DNA from: Selaginella moellendorffii
Taxonomy: Eukaryota; Streptophyta; Lycopodiopsida; Selaginellales; Selaginellaceae
Length of the DNA stretch: 64,000 bases
Direction: 5' to 3'
Assembly: GCF_000143415.4 (NCBI RefSeq)
Contig: NW_003314364.1
Coordinates: 490,676-554,675 of the forward strand
Shown: positions 1 to 12,479 of the stretch, piece by piece
Numbering within the stretch: the first letter of the stretch is position 1
Layout of the letters: each line of letters begins with the position of its first letter
Notes under the pieces: generated by a model
What the model was told of the DNA's origin: nothing
The model's database searches: none
What the model saw: the letters and a program-made list of their open reading frames with translations, nothing else
Position numbers and translations under genes: made by a program

Positions 1-2576
1 GGGACCAGCAACTGTGTGCGGAGCAGCGCCAGAGATATGACTTGGAGAAGAGGCATGCTGTCGAGGTAAGGGCGTTTCTCATGGAGGCCGAGGATAGGAC
101 ACGGCAGTTCAAGTTTGAGCAGGCCCTTGCGGAAAACAAAATCTCCAACCTGTTAGCTGAGCTAGAGCGGCCAAGGGTGGTGGAGGTGGAACATGCACAA
201 GAGCAGCACAAAGCCGCTCTTGACGCTGATAACAACATTGAGGTTGTGGTGGAACAGCCCGATGATGCCAAGGGCGCTGACGATCCTGATGCAGTGGTGG
301 AGGCTGTCCAGAAGCGGAGGCAGCAGCAGCAGCAAGAGGATGACGAGGTCCCCGTTGCTAGTACGCAAGACCAGATGGATACGGATAATGTCAACCGCCA
401 GGTCCCGGTAACTAGCGGGCCTGTCGCGTGTAGCAGCCGATTCTACGGAAGGGAGATCGCCATCAACGGCACCCAGCTCAGGCAAGCACTCAAGCTCAAG
501 AGCATTGCCGAGGCCAAGGCTGAGAACCTCAAGAGGCAAGTTAATGCTCTCAAGAAGCTCGCCGGGGAGTTGCAACACGAACAGCAGCAGCACAGCCGAC
601 ACAGGAGAGAGAGCGGGAGCAGCGACGTGGAGAGATTGCAGGCCCAGCTGCTGCAGTTGAAGAAGCAGCTGGCTGACAAGACGAGGGAGCTCGAGGCTGA
701 GCAAAGTAAGCGAAGCGATGAAGCTAGAGAGAGGGCGGCGGCAGTGGCGAGGCTGGAAATCGAGGTTGGTACTTGCCTTCCCCCATTGTCACAATGCAGT
801 TACAAGTGTACGTTGTAGGTTGTGTTGCACAAGAACCTGGCCTCCGAGTTGAAGGCTGAAAAAAAGCAGCGGTGCAAAGTTGAGAGCCAGTTAAAGGATA
901 TCCGGTGTCATATGGAAGATCACGCTAAACAGGATCATTGGCGGCAGCAGAGCTACGATGCCATCTCGCACAAGCAAAACCGACGGCTTCAGCTCAGCCT
1001 CAAGAAGTCAAGGCACAAGTATGAGCAGCTGCATGACTTCTGGAGAAAGGAGCAAGGGTGTAGGCTGTCGTCGGACAGTCGGTGCCACAGGCTCCACGTC
1101 TTGTGCTCCACTACGGCCGAGAGGCTGGATGAGCTAAAAGATCTATTGGTGGAGCTCGAGGCTCAACAGCGTCCGAGAGAACAAGCCAAGTGGCACGCAT
1201 GTAGTCACCAGGACATGCCGGACTTACGTTTCAGCCGATTGGACGGCCCAGGTACCATGGGAGAGGATTCCAAGCTTGAGACGTCAGAGAAGCTGCTCTT
1301 TTTGCTGGACAAGCTTGCAAAAGGACTGGATGACGAGCAGCAGCAGCAGCAGCATGGCGGCGGCGAGAGCGCTGGCGAGCGCGAAGCGTTGGTGTCTGGA
1401 ATGAGGAAGAAAGTGAGCGACTTGGCGAGGTTGCTGAGGGACGAATTGCAGGACAGGGATAGCGGTGACGAAGCGGAGCAGCAGGAGCAGCAGCAAGGCC
1501 TGACGGCGGAGCAGCAGCTGGCACAGCTGGGGCGGGTGTGCGAGTTGCAGGGCAAGAAGTTGCGAGCGGCGGAGGGGAGGGTGGCGGTGCTCAAGAAGCA
1601 CGTGTCACGGCTCAGGCGAGTGGCGGACGAGACTAGCAAAGAGCTGGAGCACGAGAGGTCGTGGAATCAGCCGCAGCACCAGAGCAGCAGGAACAACAGC
1701 AGCAGCAGCCTCGCCCGGATCAAGCTGCTAGAGATACAGCTGCTCGAGTACAAGCGGCAGGCAGAGGACAAGGCCAAGGATCTCAAGCACGAGCGCAGCC
1801 TGAGGTTCGACCTCGAGAGCCGCAGCGCCACCCACATCCAGCACCTCCTGCAACAACTCGACGAGCATGATGTCGAGCGCCAGGACGTGTGCGTCCAGGT
1901 GCAAGAAGAAGATCCGGTTGAGGCCATGCACGTCTTTGTGCTGGAGCTGCTGGTCGGGGAGAAGTCCGAGGCTCTGGCGCACGAGAGGCGGGAGAGAGGC
2001 GAGGCCGAGGCCAGGAACAGGGAGCTGGCTACGCTGCTGAGCTACGCGCAGGTGGAGATTGCAAATGCCAACCAACGGGACGATGAGCTGTGTCAGGTGT
2101 CGGCCTGCCAGGGGCACAAGGTGGTGGAGCTGACGGCGTTACTGGAGCGCTTTGCCAAGAGGCTGGACGAGTGTGAGGGCGATAAGGGCGTGTCTTGTGT
2201 GCCGAGTGTGAGACAGAGCGACCCGGATGATGCCGGTATGTCAACGTCAACCTGGAATAGTGGTGCTAGTGATGAATGTGTCAAGTTGACGGCATCCATG
2301 TTGACACTGGAGGAGGACAAGGGGGGGATGCTGGTAGTGGAACAGGAGCAACACCCACATGCTGCAGCCACCAAGCTTAGGAGCTGTGAAGATTTCATTG
2401 CCAATCTTAAGAAACAAGTCAAAGACCTCGAGCTGTCGGAGGAGGTGCTGCGCTACCGTGATAAGGTTTGGCGGCGAGGCTTGCTGGCCTTCGATCAAGT
2501 CCTCTTGCTCTGTTTCGGCGCTCTGTTTGCATTCAACAGGATCACCATTTTGTTGAGAGACAAAGTTCCCACATAG
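1..2576 (+). CDS. Coiled-coil protein with C-terminal tail anchor (5' end outside window)
   Basis: The reading frame is open from base 3 to 764, then from 819 to the stop at 2576, joined in phase 0 over a 54-bp GT-AG intron (765-818). That gives at least 839 residues and the 5' end lies outside the window. The protein is almost entirely Glu/Lys/Gln/Leu-rich heptad sequence with several poly-Gln runs, typical of long coiled coils. About 30 residues before the stop is a hydrophobic stretch (GLLAFDQVLLLCFGALFAF) followed by a short polar tail, which looks like a tail anchor placing the protein on an organelle or nuclear envelope membrane. Plant WIT or NEAP-like proteins share this layout, but no family motif lets me name it. 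It converges with the cyclophilin gene, whose stop codon lies 79 bp away, so the 3' UTRs probably overlap. Confidence 0.7.
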
Positions 2577-2655
2577 AAAACAAAAGACATTGTTTCTTGC
2601 AAAGCCTTGTCGTTGACAAAAACTTAACTCATTCCAAAACTTGGCAAACCTAGAG

Positions 2656-3651
2656 TCACAGCTCTCCACAATCGACAATGACGCATGCCTTTTTGGGGCG
2701 GTCGTCACGATCCGTGGGCTGGGTTTCGATCATCTTGACCACGTCCATGCCTTCGAGAACATGACCAAAAACGACGTGCTTCTTGTCCAGCCAGTCCGTC
2801 TGCGCAGCTCGCTTTTCAGTCACATACAGATGGAACAAGAGCACCAGATAGTCACCTTGACAGTGCAGAGGAAGAACTGGCTCCCGTTGGTATTGGGCCC
2901 GGCGTTAGCCATGCTCAGAACTCCTGGCCCAGTGTGAGTCACTGTAAGCAAAAAAGCAAGCGTGAGTCGAGAGGTACACAGCTTCAGTACTTACGCTTGA
3001 AATTCTCGTCTTCAAACTTTCCACCATAGATGCTCCGTCCACCAGTCCCCTGCAAACAAACAAGCTCTTGCCTTAACAACCAGCAACGTCTATCTCCTCC
3101 TTACATCACATCTATCGAAATCTCCGCCTTGGATCATAAAGTTCTTAATCACCCTGTGGAAAGCAGAGCCCTTGTAGCCATACCCCTTGTCACCTGAAAC
3201 AAAGAGAGCGGTCAAGAGCAGAAGGGAAGCCTCGATCTCTTGTCACCAGCGCACAAGGCTCGGAAGTTCTCCACGGTCCTGGGGACGTCGTCCCCGTACA
3301 AACCAATCACGATGCGACCCACCGGCTCGTTGCCGATCTTCATGTCAAAGTAGCACTTCCTGGTGACTTTAGCTTGTAGCGTCGACGGCTCCACGCTCTG
3401 CCAAGACACAAATCGTCACACAAGCTCTCCATGGCCGGCATTCTAAGACTTACAACAGCGGCCTGGGTTGCAAAAGGGCGGCTCCGGCTCATCACGGCAA
3501 CTGGCGAGGGTGAAGCTCTCATCGCCTTGGGCAGCAGCTGCTGCGACGGCGACACAAAGGAGGAGGAGCGCAGCCATGCCAAGGTGGGCCGAGAGGCGGC
3601 CGCGGCCATACCGGGCATGGATGCACACAACTTGCCCCTCGCCGCCGCCAT
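2656..3651 (-). CDS. CYP20-2: Peptidyl-prolyl cis-trans isomerase, CYP20-2-like, chloroplast-targeted
   Basis: Six exons (3651-3454, 3397-3247, 3193-3105, 3049-2995, 2941-2856, 2799-2656) are joined by five GT-AG introns of 53-56 bp. They sum to 723 nt, giving 240 residues with the frame kept at every junction. The N-terminal ~66 residues are rich in Ala, Ser and Arg with few acids, as in a chloroplast transit peptide. The rest is a complete cyclophilin domain with the catalytic block [15 protein letters not shown], the GSQFFLCT block and the [10 protein letters not shown] block, ending in DCGEL. The C-terminal [13 protein letters not shown] region resembles the plant thylakoid-lumen cyclophilin CYP20-2/TLP20 more than the secretory ones. 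It would catalyse proline isomerisation in plastid proteins. The site usually read GNGTGG has CDGTGG here. The golgin stop codon lies 181 bp upstream of its start. Confidence 0.9.
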
Positions 3652-3832
3652 GCTCGACTGTTTGGCCGCTTGATTGATAAACCTAGGTAGGCACACAAAA
3701 TATCTCAGGCTCCCCAAGATATTATTTTCAGGGCAGTGGAGAATGGAGAATGCCAACTCTTTGCTTTTTACACGACAAGCGCTCGTTCGCTACGCGGGTA
3801 CAGCCCCATCTACACACACATTTTGCAGTAAG

Positions 3833-6776
3833 TCACACAGACAAGCCGGACGAAGAAACCTTGACCTGGCTCACAAGCATATCAATCTGTTCTCTGTACA
3901 TTTGCTTCACGTCCGCAAGATCCGCTCGAAGCTCCTCCACCTGCGACCACGGCATATTCAAGACAGCGAGGAGAACAAACCGGTGGACACCAACCTGCTC
4001 GTCCCTTTCCCCCATGAGCTCCAAGGCAGAAGCATGCCTCCGCCGTAACGCCTCCAACTCGGCACGCAGACCACGCAAAGTTGACGCTTCACTCCGTAGC
4101 TTCTCGCACTGTCAGAGCACAACGTTGACTGGGAAATGCCAAGACCGAGCTTGTGCCTACCTCACTCGTGCTTCTCACAAGCTCTTCGGCCAGCGCAGCT
4201 CGAGTTGATTCCAGCTCCGCCTGTAACATCAGATAGCAAACAGATTGATGCCTCGCTGCTTACCAGGCGAGTCGCGTACGACGACAACTCCCCCTCCTTG
4301 TGCCGCATCACCGACTCAAACTGCTCCGCCGATACATTGCCTTTGCTCACAGGAGGTGGCGAAGGAGGCGGCGGCTCCGCCACCATGGCCTTGTAAGAGT
4401 CTAGCGACGCCTGCAAGAAGTGACCCTCCTCCATGCCATTGACGCTCGTCAAGCTAGGCAAGCGCCACTGTTGTGTACCTGAAGCTGCCGCGCGACTGTT
4501 CATCTTGTCGTCGGCAACCCGCTGCACCCGCTCCTCCGCCTCTCCGCGCATTTCTCGCTCTCTGCTGAGCTCCTGCACTCACAGAGCGGATGTCAAAAGG
4601 ACGAGATACGCCAACTACGTGCCTGCTCCAGTGCTAGCCTTCGGGACCTCTCCTGGCCAAGGACTTGTGCATACTTCTCCTTGACATCAATCAATTCCTC
4701 GTGCAAAACTTTGGCTCGCCCTTCGTGTGATGCAGCCGATTCCAGTGCAGCTAACAACTCCTGCCGGGTCTCAGATGCTCTTGCCCGCTCCGCTTCAAGC
4801 GAGCGCGTCACTTGAGACAGCTCGGCCTTGACACACGACACCTGCGTTGCCTCAAGGTACTTGAGTTGCCGCAACTACACCAAAGGAGATTAACACTACC
4901 TGAGCTTCCATGACCGCCAGCCGTGACAACGTCTGTGACAAGCGCTCGTTTGTAGCTCTCTCCCGTTCCGTTGCAGCTGCTGCCTTTGCGTCAGCCTCCT
5001 GCATGTGTTGTGAGTGAACAACTTCATCATCAGGGGCACACACACGCGCCACACCTGCAAGCGAGAGTTGAGAGCTCGTTCTGCACCACTCCAAGCTTCC
5101 GCCCTCATAGCCGATGACTCCTGTTGAGCAGAGAGCAGGCAGTTTGAGAACATGGACAGCGGCTATATATATGGAGAGAGACGGCTCACTCACCTGCATT
5201 GCCTCTATTTGACGGAGCAAAGGCCTCGTGGACTCGGGAACCCGCGCAACAAGATCATCATACCGCGTTTCTGCATCCTGTACATACACCCCTGACGCGC
5301 GTATGCAAGTGCTCCCTCGCCAAAGCTTTCAGACAAACCTGGCAGCGCCTCTCGAGGCTTTCAATGTCTTTCCTCAGCACATCCTCCCGGTACGCTGCCT
5401 ATACAACGAGCCAGCTATAAGTTGTAACGTAGATGGAGCACATCATGTCTCGGAGCCTCACCACTTGTTCTGCTCGACTTAGGCCCTGGCGGAGCTCCTC
5501 GAGCGATTGCACAAGAGCGCTCTCCCTCTGAGCAGCCTGATGCAGCCGCTGGTCCAGGTCCGCTTTGGCCTGGCTGCTCGCACGAGATTCCGCGCGTGCC
5601 TCACTTTCCCTTGCTTCGTTCACCATCTTGGTATAGAATTCCCTCTGGGCTGCGAGATCCGCATGCCCCTTGTCAAGCGTCTCCTGCAGCGCTTTCTCCG
5701 TGGCGGCTTTATCTTTCCTCATGCTCTCTACTTTGGCTTCTTCAACCTGTCCAGTAGCAGGGTGAGAAACGAAAAGAGAGAACAACAGGCGTACCTGTAG
5801 CTTGGAATGGAGCCGCTGCTTCTCTTCTTCCAGCTCCCGAACCTGTAAATCCCGCCATCACCATCTCAAACGTTTAACACACCAGCACACTCTGATGTTT
5901 CACCTGGGACCGTAACTTCCGGATTGCAGCCTCCTGAGAAGCTTGCTTCTTTGAGAGCTCTTCACCTGACAAACAGCAGCGGGTGTTAGGAGAGGAGAGG
6001 GGGGGCACTGGTTACCTTCGGCCATGACCTGTTTAATGATATCGTCCTTCTCCTTGAGCAGGGCCGTGGAGTCGGACTTTCGATTCACTTCTCTACGCAG
6101 CATGTCACGTTCCTTGGTCAGGGCGTACACCTGCTCGCGCATTGCCAAATGAGTGAAGAGCGTCCAAATCTAAACGAGAGAGAGAGAGGGAGAGAGAGGG
6201 TGTGCTGACTTTGCGCTCGGCAGCGCCTAGCTCCTGCTTGAGCGCCTCCAGTTCCACTTGGCTGCTTCGTTTCTGTGACAAAGGAGCGGCGTGAGTGCAA
6301 GGACGAAGCAGTGAGATACTCTCACCTTGCTGGCCTCCTCCAGGGAGCGCCTGAGCTGCTCCTTCTCCTCGATGAGCCGTGAGATCTGGTGGGCCTCGTC
6401 GAGCACCTACACACAGCCGAGTATAACTGGTGCACCACACACACCGAGTCCATACCTCCTCCTCATGAGTTAACTGGGCCTCACTGCTGGGTTGCTTGTC
6501 GTCCTCCTCCTCCTCCGCCGCCGCCGCCGCCGCCGCTGCATCCTGCGTCTGGACGATCTCACTCTCACCTGGGTCCAGCGCGTCATTGGTCCGTGGCGAT
6601 CTGGGCAGCTCCGGATCTGGGGCTGGAGCAGGCGGCGTCACCTCCTCTGCTTTGTTGCTGCCAGCGCTACCTTCCAATCCCAGTGCCGAGTCGAAATTCC
6701 TTTCGATGGTCTTGACGCCCTCGCTGATTTTGGTGACTGCCCCAGCAATGTCGCTGCTCAAGTTCCACCACGCCAT
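3833..6776 (-). CDS. GC5: Golgin candidate 5 (TMF/ARA160-type golgin)
   Basis: The gene runs from ATG at 6776 to the stop at 3833 in about a dozen exons. Exons I could fix are 6776-6456, 6406-6326 and 6272-6210, each a whole number of codons, with introns near 50-60 bp; the next exon starts near 6169. The N-terminus MAWWNLSSDIAGAV and the following KTIERNFDSALGL are the signature of plant GC5 and animal TMF. An acidic, alanine-rich linker follows, then long coiled coil to the end. The last exon, with VEELRADLADVKQMYREQID, matches the conserved end of TMF golgins, where the Rab-binding C-terminal domain sits. The family tethers vesicles at the Golgi rim. I did not verify every internal junction, so the exact total length is open. 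It shares a 102-bp promoter with the divergent gene on the other strand. Confidence 0.85.
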
Positions 6777-6878
6777 GCCCTAAAACGTTTGAGCGCGGCA
6801 TTTTATCTGGTTGCAGATCACTGCGGCTGATCGAGCCCTAACATATTTGGGCAAGAAGACGCCACAGCAAGAAGCCCA
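6777..6878. promoter_or_regulatory. Compact bidirectional promoter
   Basis: Only 102 bp separate the start codon of the golgin gene (minus) from that of the C2CD3-like gene (plus). Both 5' UTRs and core promoters must fit here or overlap coding sequence. I see no clear TATA box. A head-to-head arrangement this tight usually means shared control. Confidence 0.55.
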
Positions 6879-8484
6879 ATGCCCGCGCAAGATCCTCACA
6901 GGGACGATGGTGATCCGCTCACCAAGCTCATCCTTCGGGCTCAAGCTTTCCGTGACAAGCTCGCCGAGTCCTCCAGCCGGCATCGTGAGTCCGTTAAGTC
7001 GATCGAGAGGTCTTCCCAGAAGGATGCAAGCTTGGAGGTGGACCTCATTCTTGCTGGCGCTGGTGCGGGCGATGATAATTCTCGACTTGTGGAAGCGTCA
7101 CTCGGTCTCGGGAATGACGACGAAAAAGAAGCTGAGGAGGAGGCAGCTCTTTTGCAGGAGCTCTTCTTTTCTAGAGAATCAACAACAACAACAGCAACAA
7201 CAAGGTCGACGACGGGGACGACTGAGATAGATCCCCGAAACGATGGACTGTGCTTGCTCGTGACAATTGGAAAGGTGGTGCTCTTGGACGAGACAGTGGA
7301 AGACCTGACCAAGATCAAGCCAAGCATCCTGTGCCACTTTGGCAGCACAATTTCAATGCTATCATCTTGTACGTGCCTCCTGACGCTCTTCTTCCCTGCT
7401 GTGTTTGACGCCCAGGGTCTCAAGCTTTGCCCTGAGCAGCGAATTTCAGTCACCCCGGTCACAGTCCAAAAGAGAATGCTACTCTTTGAGTACAGGTCGC
7501 AGCTGTTTTGGAAACTGACATCCATGAGAGCTCAACAGGAGTGGTGTGCTCAACCCGTCAAGACAACTCTTTACCTCAGGTGGCAATCCGGTGAAGCATT
7601 AGAGTGTTATGGCTATGTGTCCTTGAACAACGCCATACAAGTGGGAGGTTTGCAGACTAGCTTGGTACTAGCTGCTGGCAAAAGCATAAAAGATGATGTG
7701 CATCCTGCTGTAATCAAGCCAACGCGGTTCAAGACCAAAGCTAGTTCCGTCGAGCCCGTGACGAGCCTTAGAAGTTCCAAGAGCAACATCGACTTGGAAG
7801 GAAGAGCCATTGCAACTGTCGACATTGGGATGGTGCTCGTCCGTGAATCAAGCGTGGGTGCTGCTCCGAAGAAGACGAGTTGCTACATCCACGCAGGGGA
7901 TGAACAGGTATCTCAGGTCTGGTTTGGGTGAGCTCATTTCCTTTTGCTTTGCTCAGGAACCTTGGATTTATCTTAACTTGCACAACTTGGCGGCGGAGTT
8001 TACCAGAGTGCAATCCGCAAGATCCCAAACCATGCTCTTGGTTGTCAAGTCAGGTTGTAGAGTTGCTTTCGCGAGTATCAGGTTGTCACGGAAGAACAGG
8101 TACCGCCAGAAGTTTTTGGATGCTGTATTGCAACCGAGCCCAAGCGAGGAATGCCTGATATTCTTGGAAGCATGGGACAGCTTGCGAGCGTATGAGGGGC
8201 TGGGAGAGGGTGGACTGGAGGGCTTGCTCGGAATGCTCAAGGTCCCATACTCTTTGGGCTCATGGACGGAACGAACTTCAAGGCACGGGATTGTCAAGTT
8301 TTCAGGCTGCTTCAGAGTTTGGCATCCGAGCAACAAGTCAGTGTCTGGCAAGGTCACAGTGATTGTTGTGCTTGGCTTGAGATACCAAGTCTTGAAGATC
8401 CAGAAAGAGAACCAGGCAGCGGCTGTGATCCAATCTTGTTTTCGAAAGTTCCTATTTGAAAAGTCACAGCTCAAAGAAAATTGA
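6879..8484 (+). CDS. C2CD3-like centriolar protein with IQ motif (tentative)
   Basis: Two exons (6879-7907 and 7957-8484) join in phase 0 over a 49-bp intron, giving 518 residues. A second short GT-AG segment at 7369-7415 would break the frame if removed, so I keep it as coding. The order of short motifs resembles animal C2CD3: an early LTKLILRAQAFRDKL helix, an acidic stretch ending in LLQELFF, then KRMLLFEYRSQLF and YGYVSLNNAIQVGGLQTSL, which look like C2-domain strands. Near the C-terminus, AAVIQSCFRKFLFEK is an IQ (calmodulin- or centrin-binding) motif. C2CD3 sits at the distal end of centrioles and is needed for their elongation and ciliogenesis. Land plants that make swimming sperm keep such genes. 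The match is by eye over short blocks, so another C2/IQ protein is possible. Confidence 0.5.
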
Positions 8485-9499
8485 GTAATTTCTGCGGAAA
8501 ATGCATGACTAATGAGCTCTCGAGTTTTCTATCCAAACGGTTGGCTTAATTGACAGCCTAATATCCCATGTATTATTGCATACGGCATTGTGTGGTGAGA
8601 ATGATGAAATGGACTTCTCTCACCAAAAGAATGCAGCCTAGCTGGTCTCGCGGGTATTCTAGCTGGTCTTATTCTTTACTGCTGTTGCTTTTCCATAGTA
8701 TCTGAGGCAAGCACAAGTTACGCGAGTCTCAAACAGGTGCTACTCTTGTGTTATTTATGCAGAGTTTTTGTAAGAAATGGTGTTTCCAGTGGATAAAGAA
8801 CTATCTAGGTCTTGTTCTTCTAAAGATTTCAAGAGTTTACAGTTTTACTATGTTTTTGTTTGCCTAAGTTCATTCTTAAGGTCCTTCATATAGAAAACAT
8901 GCTTTCCAACATAAAATTGTTAACTATACTTCTGAGCTCCATCTTGAGTTTTTTCCAGCCCTAGCACGGATCAGGTACTGGGGCTGAAATGGTTGAGGTA
9001 CATGGTCTGTTGGGATTGTCAAGAGCCTGAAATCAGAGAACCTGTTTGGAGTCAGATTGGGGAGGAACATTAGGCCCTGTGGTGGGCCTTTGGGTGTTCA
9101 AGTGATATGGGAGGCACACAATAAGAAACTTTGAAGATAAGCTAACAAGTATGATCATTTTGACCTAGTGGAGATTGTCATTGGCCTTGGTTCAACTGCA
9201 ATACTTGTTCTTGGCACATCAAGGGAGACCAGACTGGGCCACAATGTGGTTACAACTGTGGCTCCCTTGCTTTGGAAGACTATAAAGACCATGATAGCAA
9301 TGGCAACCTTTAATGTAATGCATTTGAATTTAGAGCTAAACTTTAAGTCTATTGTGTTAAAGAATTATAGAATGAGGAGTACCAACTTCCTATATTTAGC
9401 CCAGAATACTCTTTATATATTTCACTAATAAATTTAGATACTTTCCATAAATAGTTAATAAGATTATAGAGTGTCTAGTAGACTATTGTAAAAATGACT
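8485..9499. other. AT-rich intergenic sequence
   Basis: This stretch holds the 3' flank of the C2CD3-like gene and then AT-rich sequence. Only one short open frame occurs (9168-9428) and it has no recognisable motif. I see nothing else to annotate. Confidence 0.6.
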
Positions 9500-10016
9500 A
9501 TGGGTATTGAAACTTACTTATTAGCAAGTCCTTTTGAATATTTTTTTTTATGTAGGATATTGGTATTATTGGTTCTTTTGATCAGTCTTTCCCAAAACTA
9601 GTTAAGAAACTAGTTTTTATATATGCACTTGACTTTAAGACCATAAGGATAGAATTCCTAAGTGGTATTAATTAAGAATATCTGATCTAATTAGAAAAAT
9701 TCATTTGTTAATTTGCACTTGCCAGTGTTAGGAACCCCCATGACATTGAGCTTAATCCCTCAATATTCTTGAATTTACCATATTACCTAAACACTCTTGT
9801 TATCATGCCTTATGTGTTATTCCCATTTTTATCCCATTAGCTATTTATTAAAAGTATTAAGATACATTAGTTAGGAATATTTATAGAATGTAGAGATTTT
9901 TTTGAATACAACAATATTATTTCCACATTTAAATTTGCCATCTAGTGCCATTCCATATTTAATAAATTTTCAAATTTATCCTAAAAAGCTTACAGTGAGC
10001 TTTCATATTTGGGTGG
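9500..10016 (+). repeat. Diverged dispersed repeat, copy 1
   Basis: This block and 12480-12980 align along their length in the same orientation. Shared stretches include the parts around 'cataaggatagaattcc' and 'ttgttatcatgccttatgtg', and both end in a track on 'tatttaataa'. Copy 1 is the more AT-rich, as expected after C-to-T decay. A poly-G run follows at about 10015-10027. Neither copy codes. The two flank decayed LTR-family sequence, so they may be the internal or LTR region of a second old element. Confidence 0.55.
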
Positions 10017-10052
10017 GGGGGGGGGGGCGGCGATAGTGGGTAGTGGGTAGAT

Positions 10053-10670
10053 GTAACACACAAATCTTTAAGCCCCAAAATGGGGTTGAAAGGGTGCCAT
10101 TTGGTAGTGGCCAAATTGAGAATCTAATGAGCATAATATGTTTGGATTGGATATGTTTAAACAAGTCTCTAAAAAGGGACACATGAGGGATTGACACATG
10201 GCAAGTGTTATGACACATGAAAATGTCAAAACAAAATTTAAGATGGAATTCAAGATGGAACCTAAAATGGAGTCTGAGATAGAGTCCAAGATAGAGTCCA
10301 AGATGGAATTCGAGACCATGTCCAAGATTGAGACCAAGATTGTGTCCGAGATTGAGACCGAGACCAAGTTCGAGACCAAGACCAGGGCCAAGACCAAGTC
10401 TAAGTCTGAACCTGAGCCTAAGGGTGAAAACTTAAAGTGATTGTCCCCCAAGGTAGTTTGGTGAATCCCTATGATAGAACCAATTTAGCCAGGAAAGGCT
10501 AGTGTGTCTAAAGAAGGTTATACCCATATGGTGGATAATGATATAACTATGGAGGTGTCCAAAGCTAAAGTGAATATGAATGGACAAGTGGGGTAACTTG
10601 GTGAAGTGTTCAAGAGTTAGCTCTAGCTCCTCTGGGAGATTGAATGGTCAATGTTCCCAATTTAAGTATG
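10053..10670 (+). repeat. Decayed LTR fragment of the non-coding LTR family
   Basis: It begins 'tgtaacacacaaatc', a decayed form of the family LTR start TGTGAGACACAAAATCC. It carries a shortened version of the LTR minisatellite (GAGATGGAGTCC-type units, 10240-10400) and the downstream 'ttcaagagttagctctagctcc' segment. The open frame at 10198-10440 (repeating Lys/Met/Glu/Ser) is only the minisatellite read through and is not a gene. Confidence 0.7.
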
Positions 10671-10903
10671 TGTAAGCCATAAATTTTTCCCTTCCAATTT
10701 GTTAGCTTACCTTGTCTATTCGACCAACACTACCTTGGCCTTAGCTAAATTCCTTCGCCAAGGTTCCTGCCTATTGTACTAGCTCTTACTTGGTCCTACT
10801 TGGTTTTAGCTACTCACTGCACGAGCAACAGAGTGTTACCCATCCATTCACAGATTCCTAAATCTCCCTCAATCCCCCTCCCCGGGTTAGACTAGACTTA
10901 AGT

Positions 10904-12186
10904 GTAAGCGATTAAATTTTCCATTCAACTTTAGTCACTTAAACACCCCTCCGACCACTTGGAAGAGTTTCACTGACAACCTCTGTAAATCCTATTTTGG
11001 ACTTAGGGACTTACTAACCCCAAGAATAGCATCCATGCCACTTAACCATTGCACTTGGTCTAAGTGCTCCATGTGTCCGATCCTATGACCGACACCCCAA
11101 TGTACCACCAAATATCAACCCGTTACGCAAAGGCCATGCCTATTCACCTTGGTCACACCGGTGGTCTAACATTACTTACATCACAATCCCGTCTCTCAAA
11201 GACTGAGCCATCCATCCATGAGTGATCATCCCAGATCCACTCCTTAGCATCCTTAGGATGCCCACAGACATGGGGAATAACCTTCCCCAATATCCCTTTT
11301 CTGGTCCCCACCAAGTCCCTTTCTGCCCATGGTTGTGTTCGCCAACACTACCACTGGATTGAGGCCCACAGGCCTGACCACTAAGTCCCACGGTCCTCTG
11401 GGACTTCCTCACCACCCGACTGTATCTTTGGTCACTACACCAGAGGACTATTCCTCTTCCTTTCCCCAGTCTGGGCCTTTGGGACAACATTTCGGAACAC
11501 CGTGGCCCTACATGAGCCTCATGGGTACTCTCCCCGCCTTCCACCTTTGGGTGCTCTAGCCATAGGCTTAGAGCGAGGTTCCGTTAAGCCACACCAGGTA
11601 TCCAAGCAGATAGCAAATAGTGAGTACAGTCTTTCTAGGACAAGCTAGCCTTTCCTGGCCAAATTGGCTCCATTGGAGTCCTCCCCCTACTATACTTTTG
11701 GAGCTTACCAAACCCTCTAGGGTCCCTCCCCTTACTATACTTTTGGAGCGCACTAAACCCCCTAGGGTTTCGGACTCCTCTTGTGTCTTTTTTCTAGAGA
11801 CTCACATATTGCTTGCTTTGCGCTTGTTCCTTGAGCACTTCGTTGGGAGTTCCATTCCCACTCTCAACCTTTCAAGTCGGAGCTTTTTGTAAGCTCCTGA
11901 GTTTGGACATCCCGGGAGGTCACCTAGCCCAGTACTATTCAAACCCAAGGACGCTTAACCCCAAGTATCCCAAGACCCTTAATCGATTGGAAAAGGAGGT
12001 GCATTCTTGTTCATGGGCCCTTTCCCTCTATATTTGAACCCCATAGATCGTTTCTTGAGTCGTTCCTTTTGGTTACTTACACTTTTAGTCCAAACATGTT
12101 ACGTTTGTTTGGCTTTCGCTTCAGCCACTACTACGTGCCACCCTTTTGGCTCCATTTTGGGGCCTAGGGATTTTGTGTCTCACATT
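10904..12186 (-). repeat. Diverged LTR copy of the non-coding LTR family
   Basis: It starts 'tgtaagcgattaaattttcc' and ends 'ttttgtgtctcaca', the two family LTR ends, read on the strand opposite to the element's sense. It has lost the minisatellite and carries about 150 bp of unrelated sequence near 11890-12040. Short open frames inside it (for example 11329-11559) recur in other LTR copies and are not genes. Confidence 0.75.
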
Positions 12187-12479
12187 AAGGTTTGGCTACA
12201 CTCCCTGCAGGAACAAGTAGCCAAACACACTAAGCCTTCAGATTCCAAACATCCCTTGGTACAACAAGACTTGATCATAGGACCCTCTACATCTTAAGCC
12301 TTAGATGCAACACTTACTTCGGGATGTTGGGGGGAAATACCGTGGCCTAATGGCCTAGTATGGGTACCCCTACTCCCCCACTTCCATCCCAAAGGGAAGG
12401 CCCAAGCCTCTAGGAAAGGCGAGAACCAATGAGCCACAAGGTACTCAAGTGGGGCACTACTTGTCGCGAATGTGATTTT
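12187..12479. other. Non-coding spacer
   Basis: This stretch lies between the LTR copy and the second dispersed repeat copy. I see no gene or repeat that I can name. Confidence 0.5.

Noticed and set aside
162-704. Antisense open frames within the coiled-coil gene (also 1205-1639 and 1728-2117)
   Set aside because: They are Leu/Ser-rich mirror frames of a Glu/Gln-rich coding strand.
7369-7415. A 47-bp intron in the C2CD3-like gene
   Set aside because: GT and AG are present, but removal breaks the frame and no alternative acceptor restores it.
11329-11559. Small conserved frame repeated in many LTR copies (for example 34404-34619, 39399-39626, 45527-45757)
   Set aside because: Its repetition follows the LTR copies, occurs on either strand, and the frame is broken in some copies.
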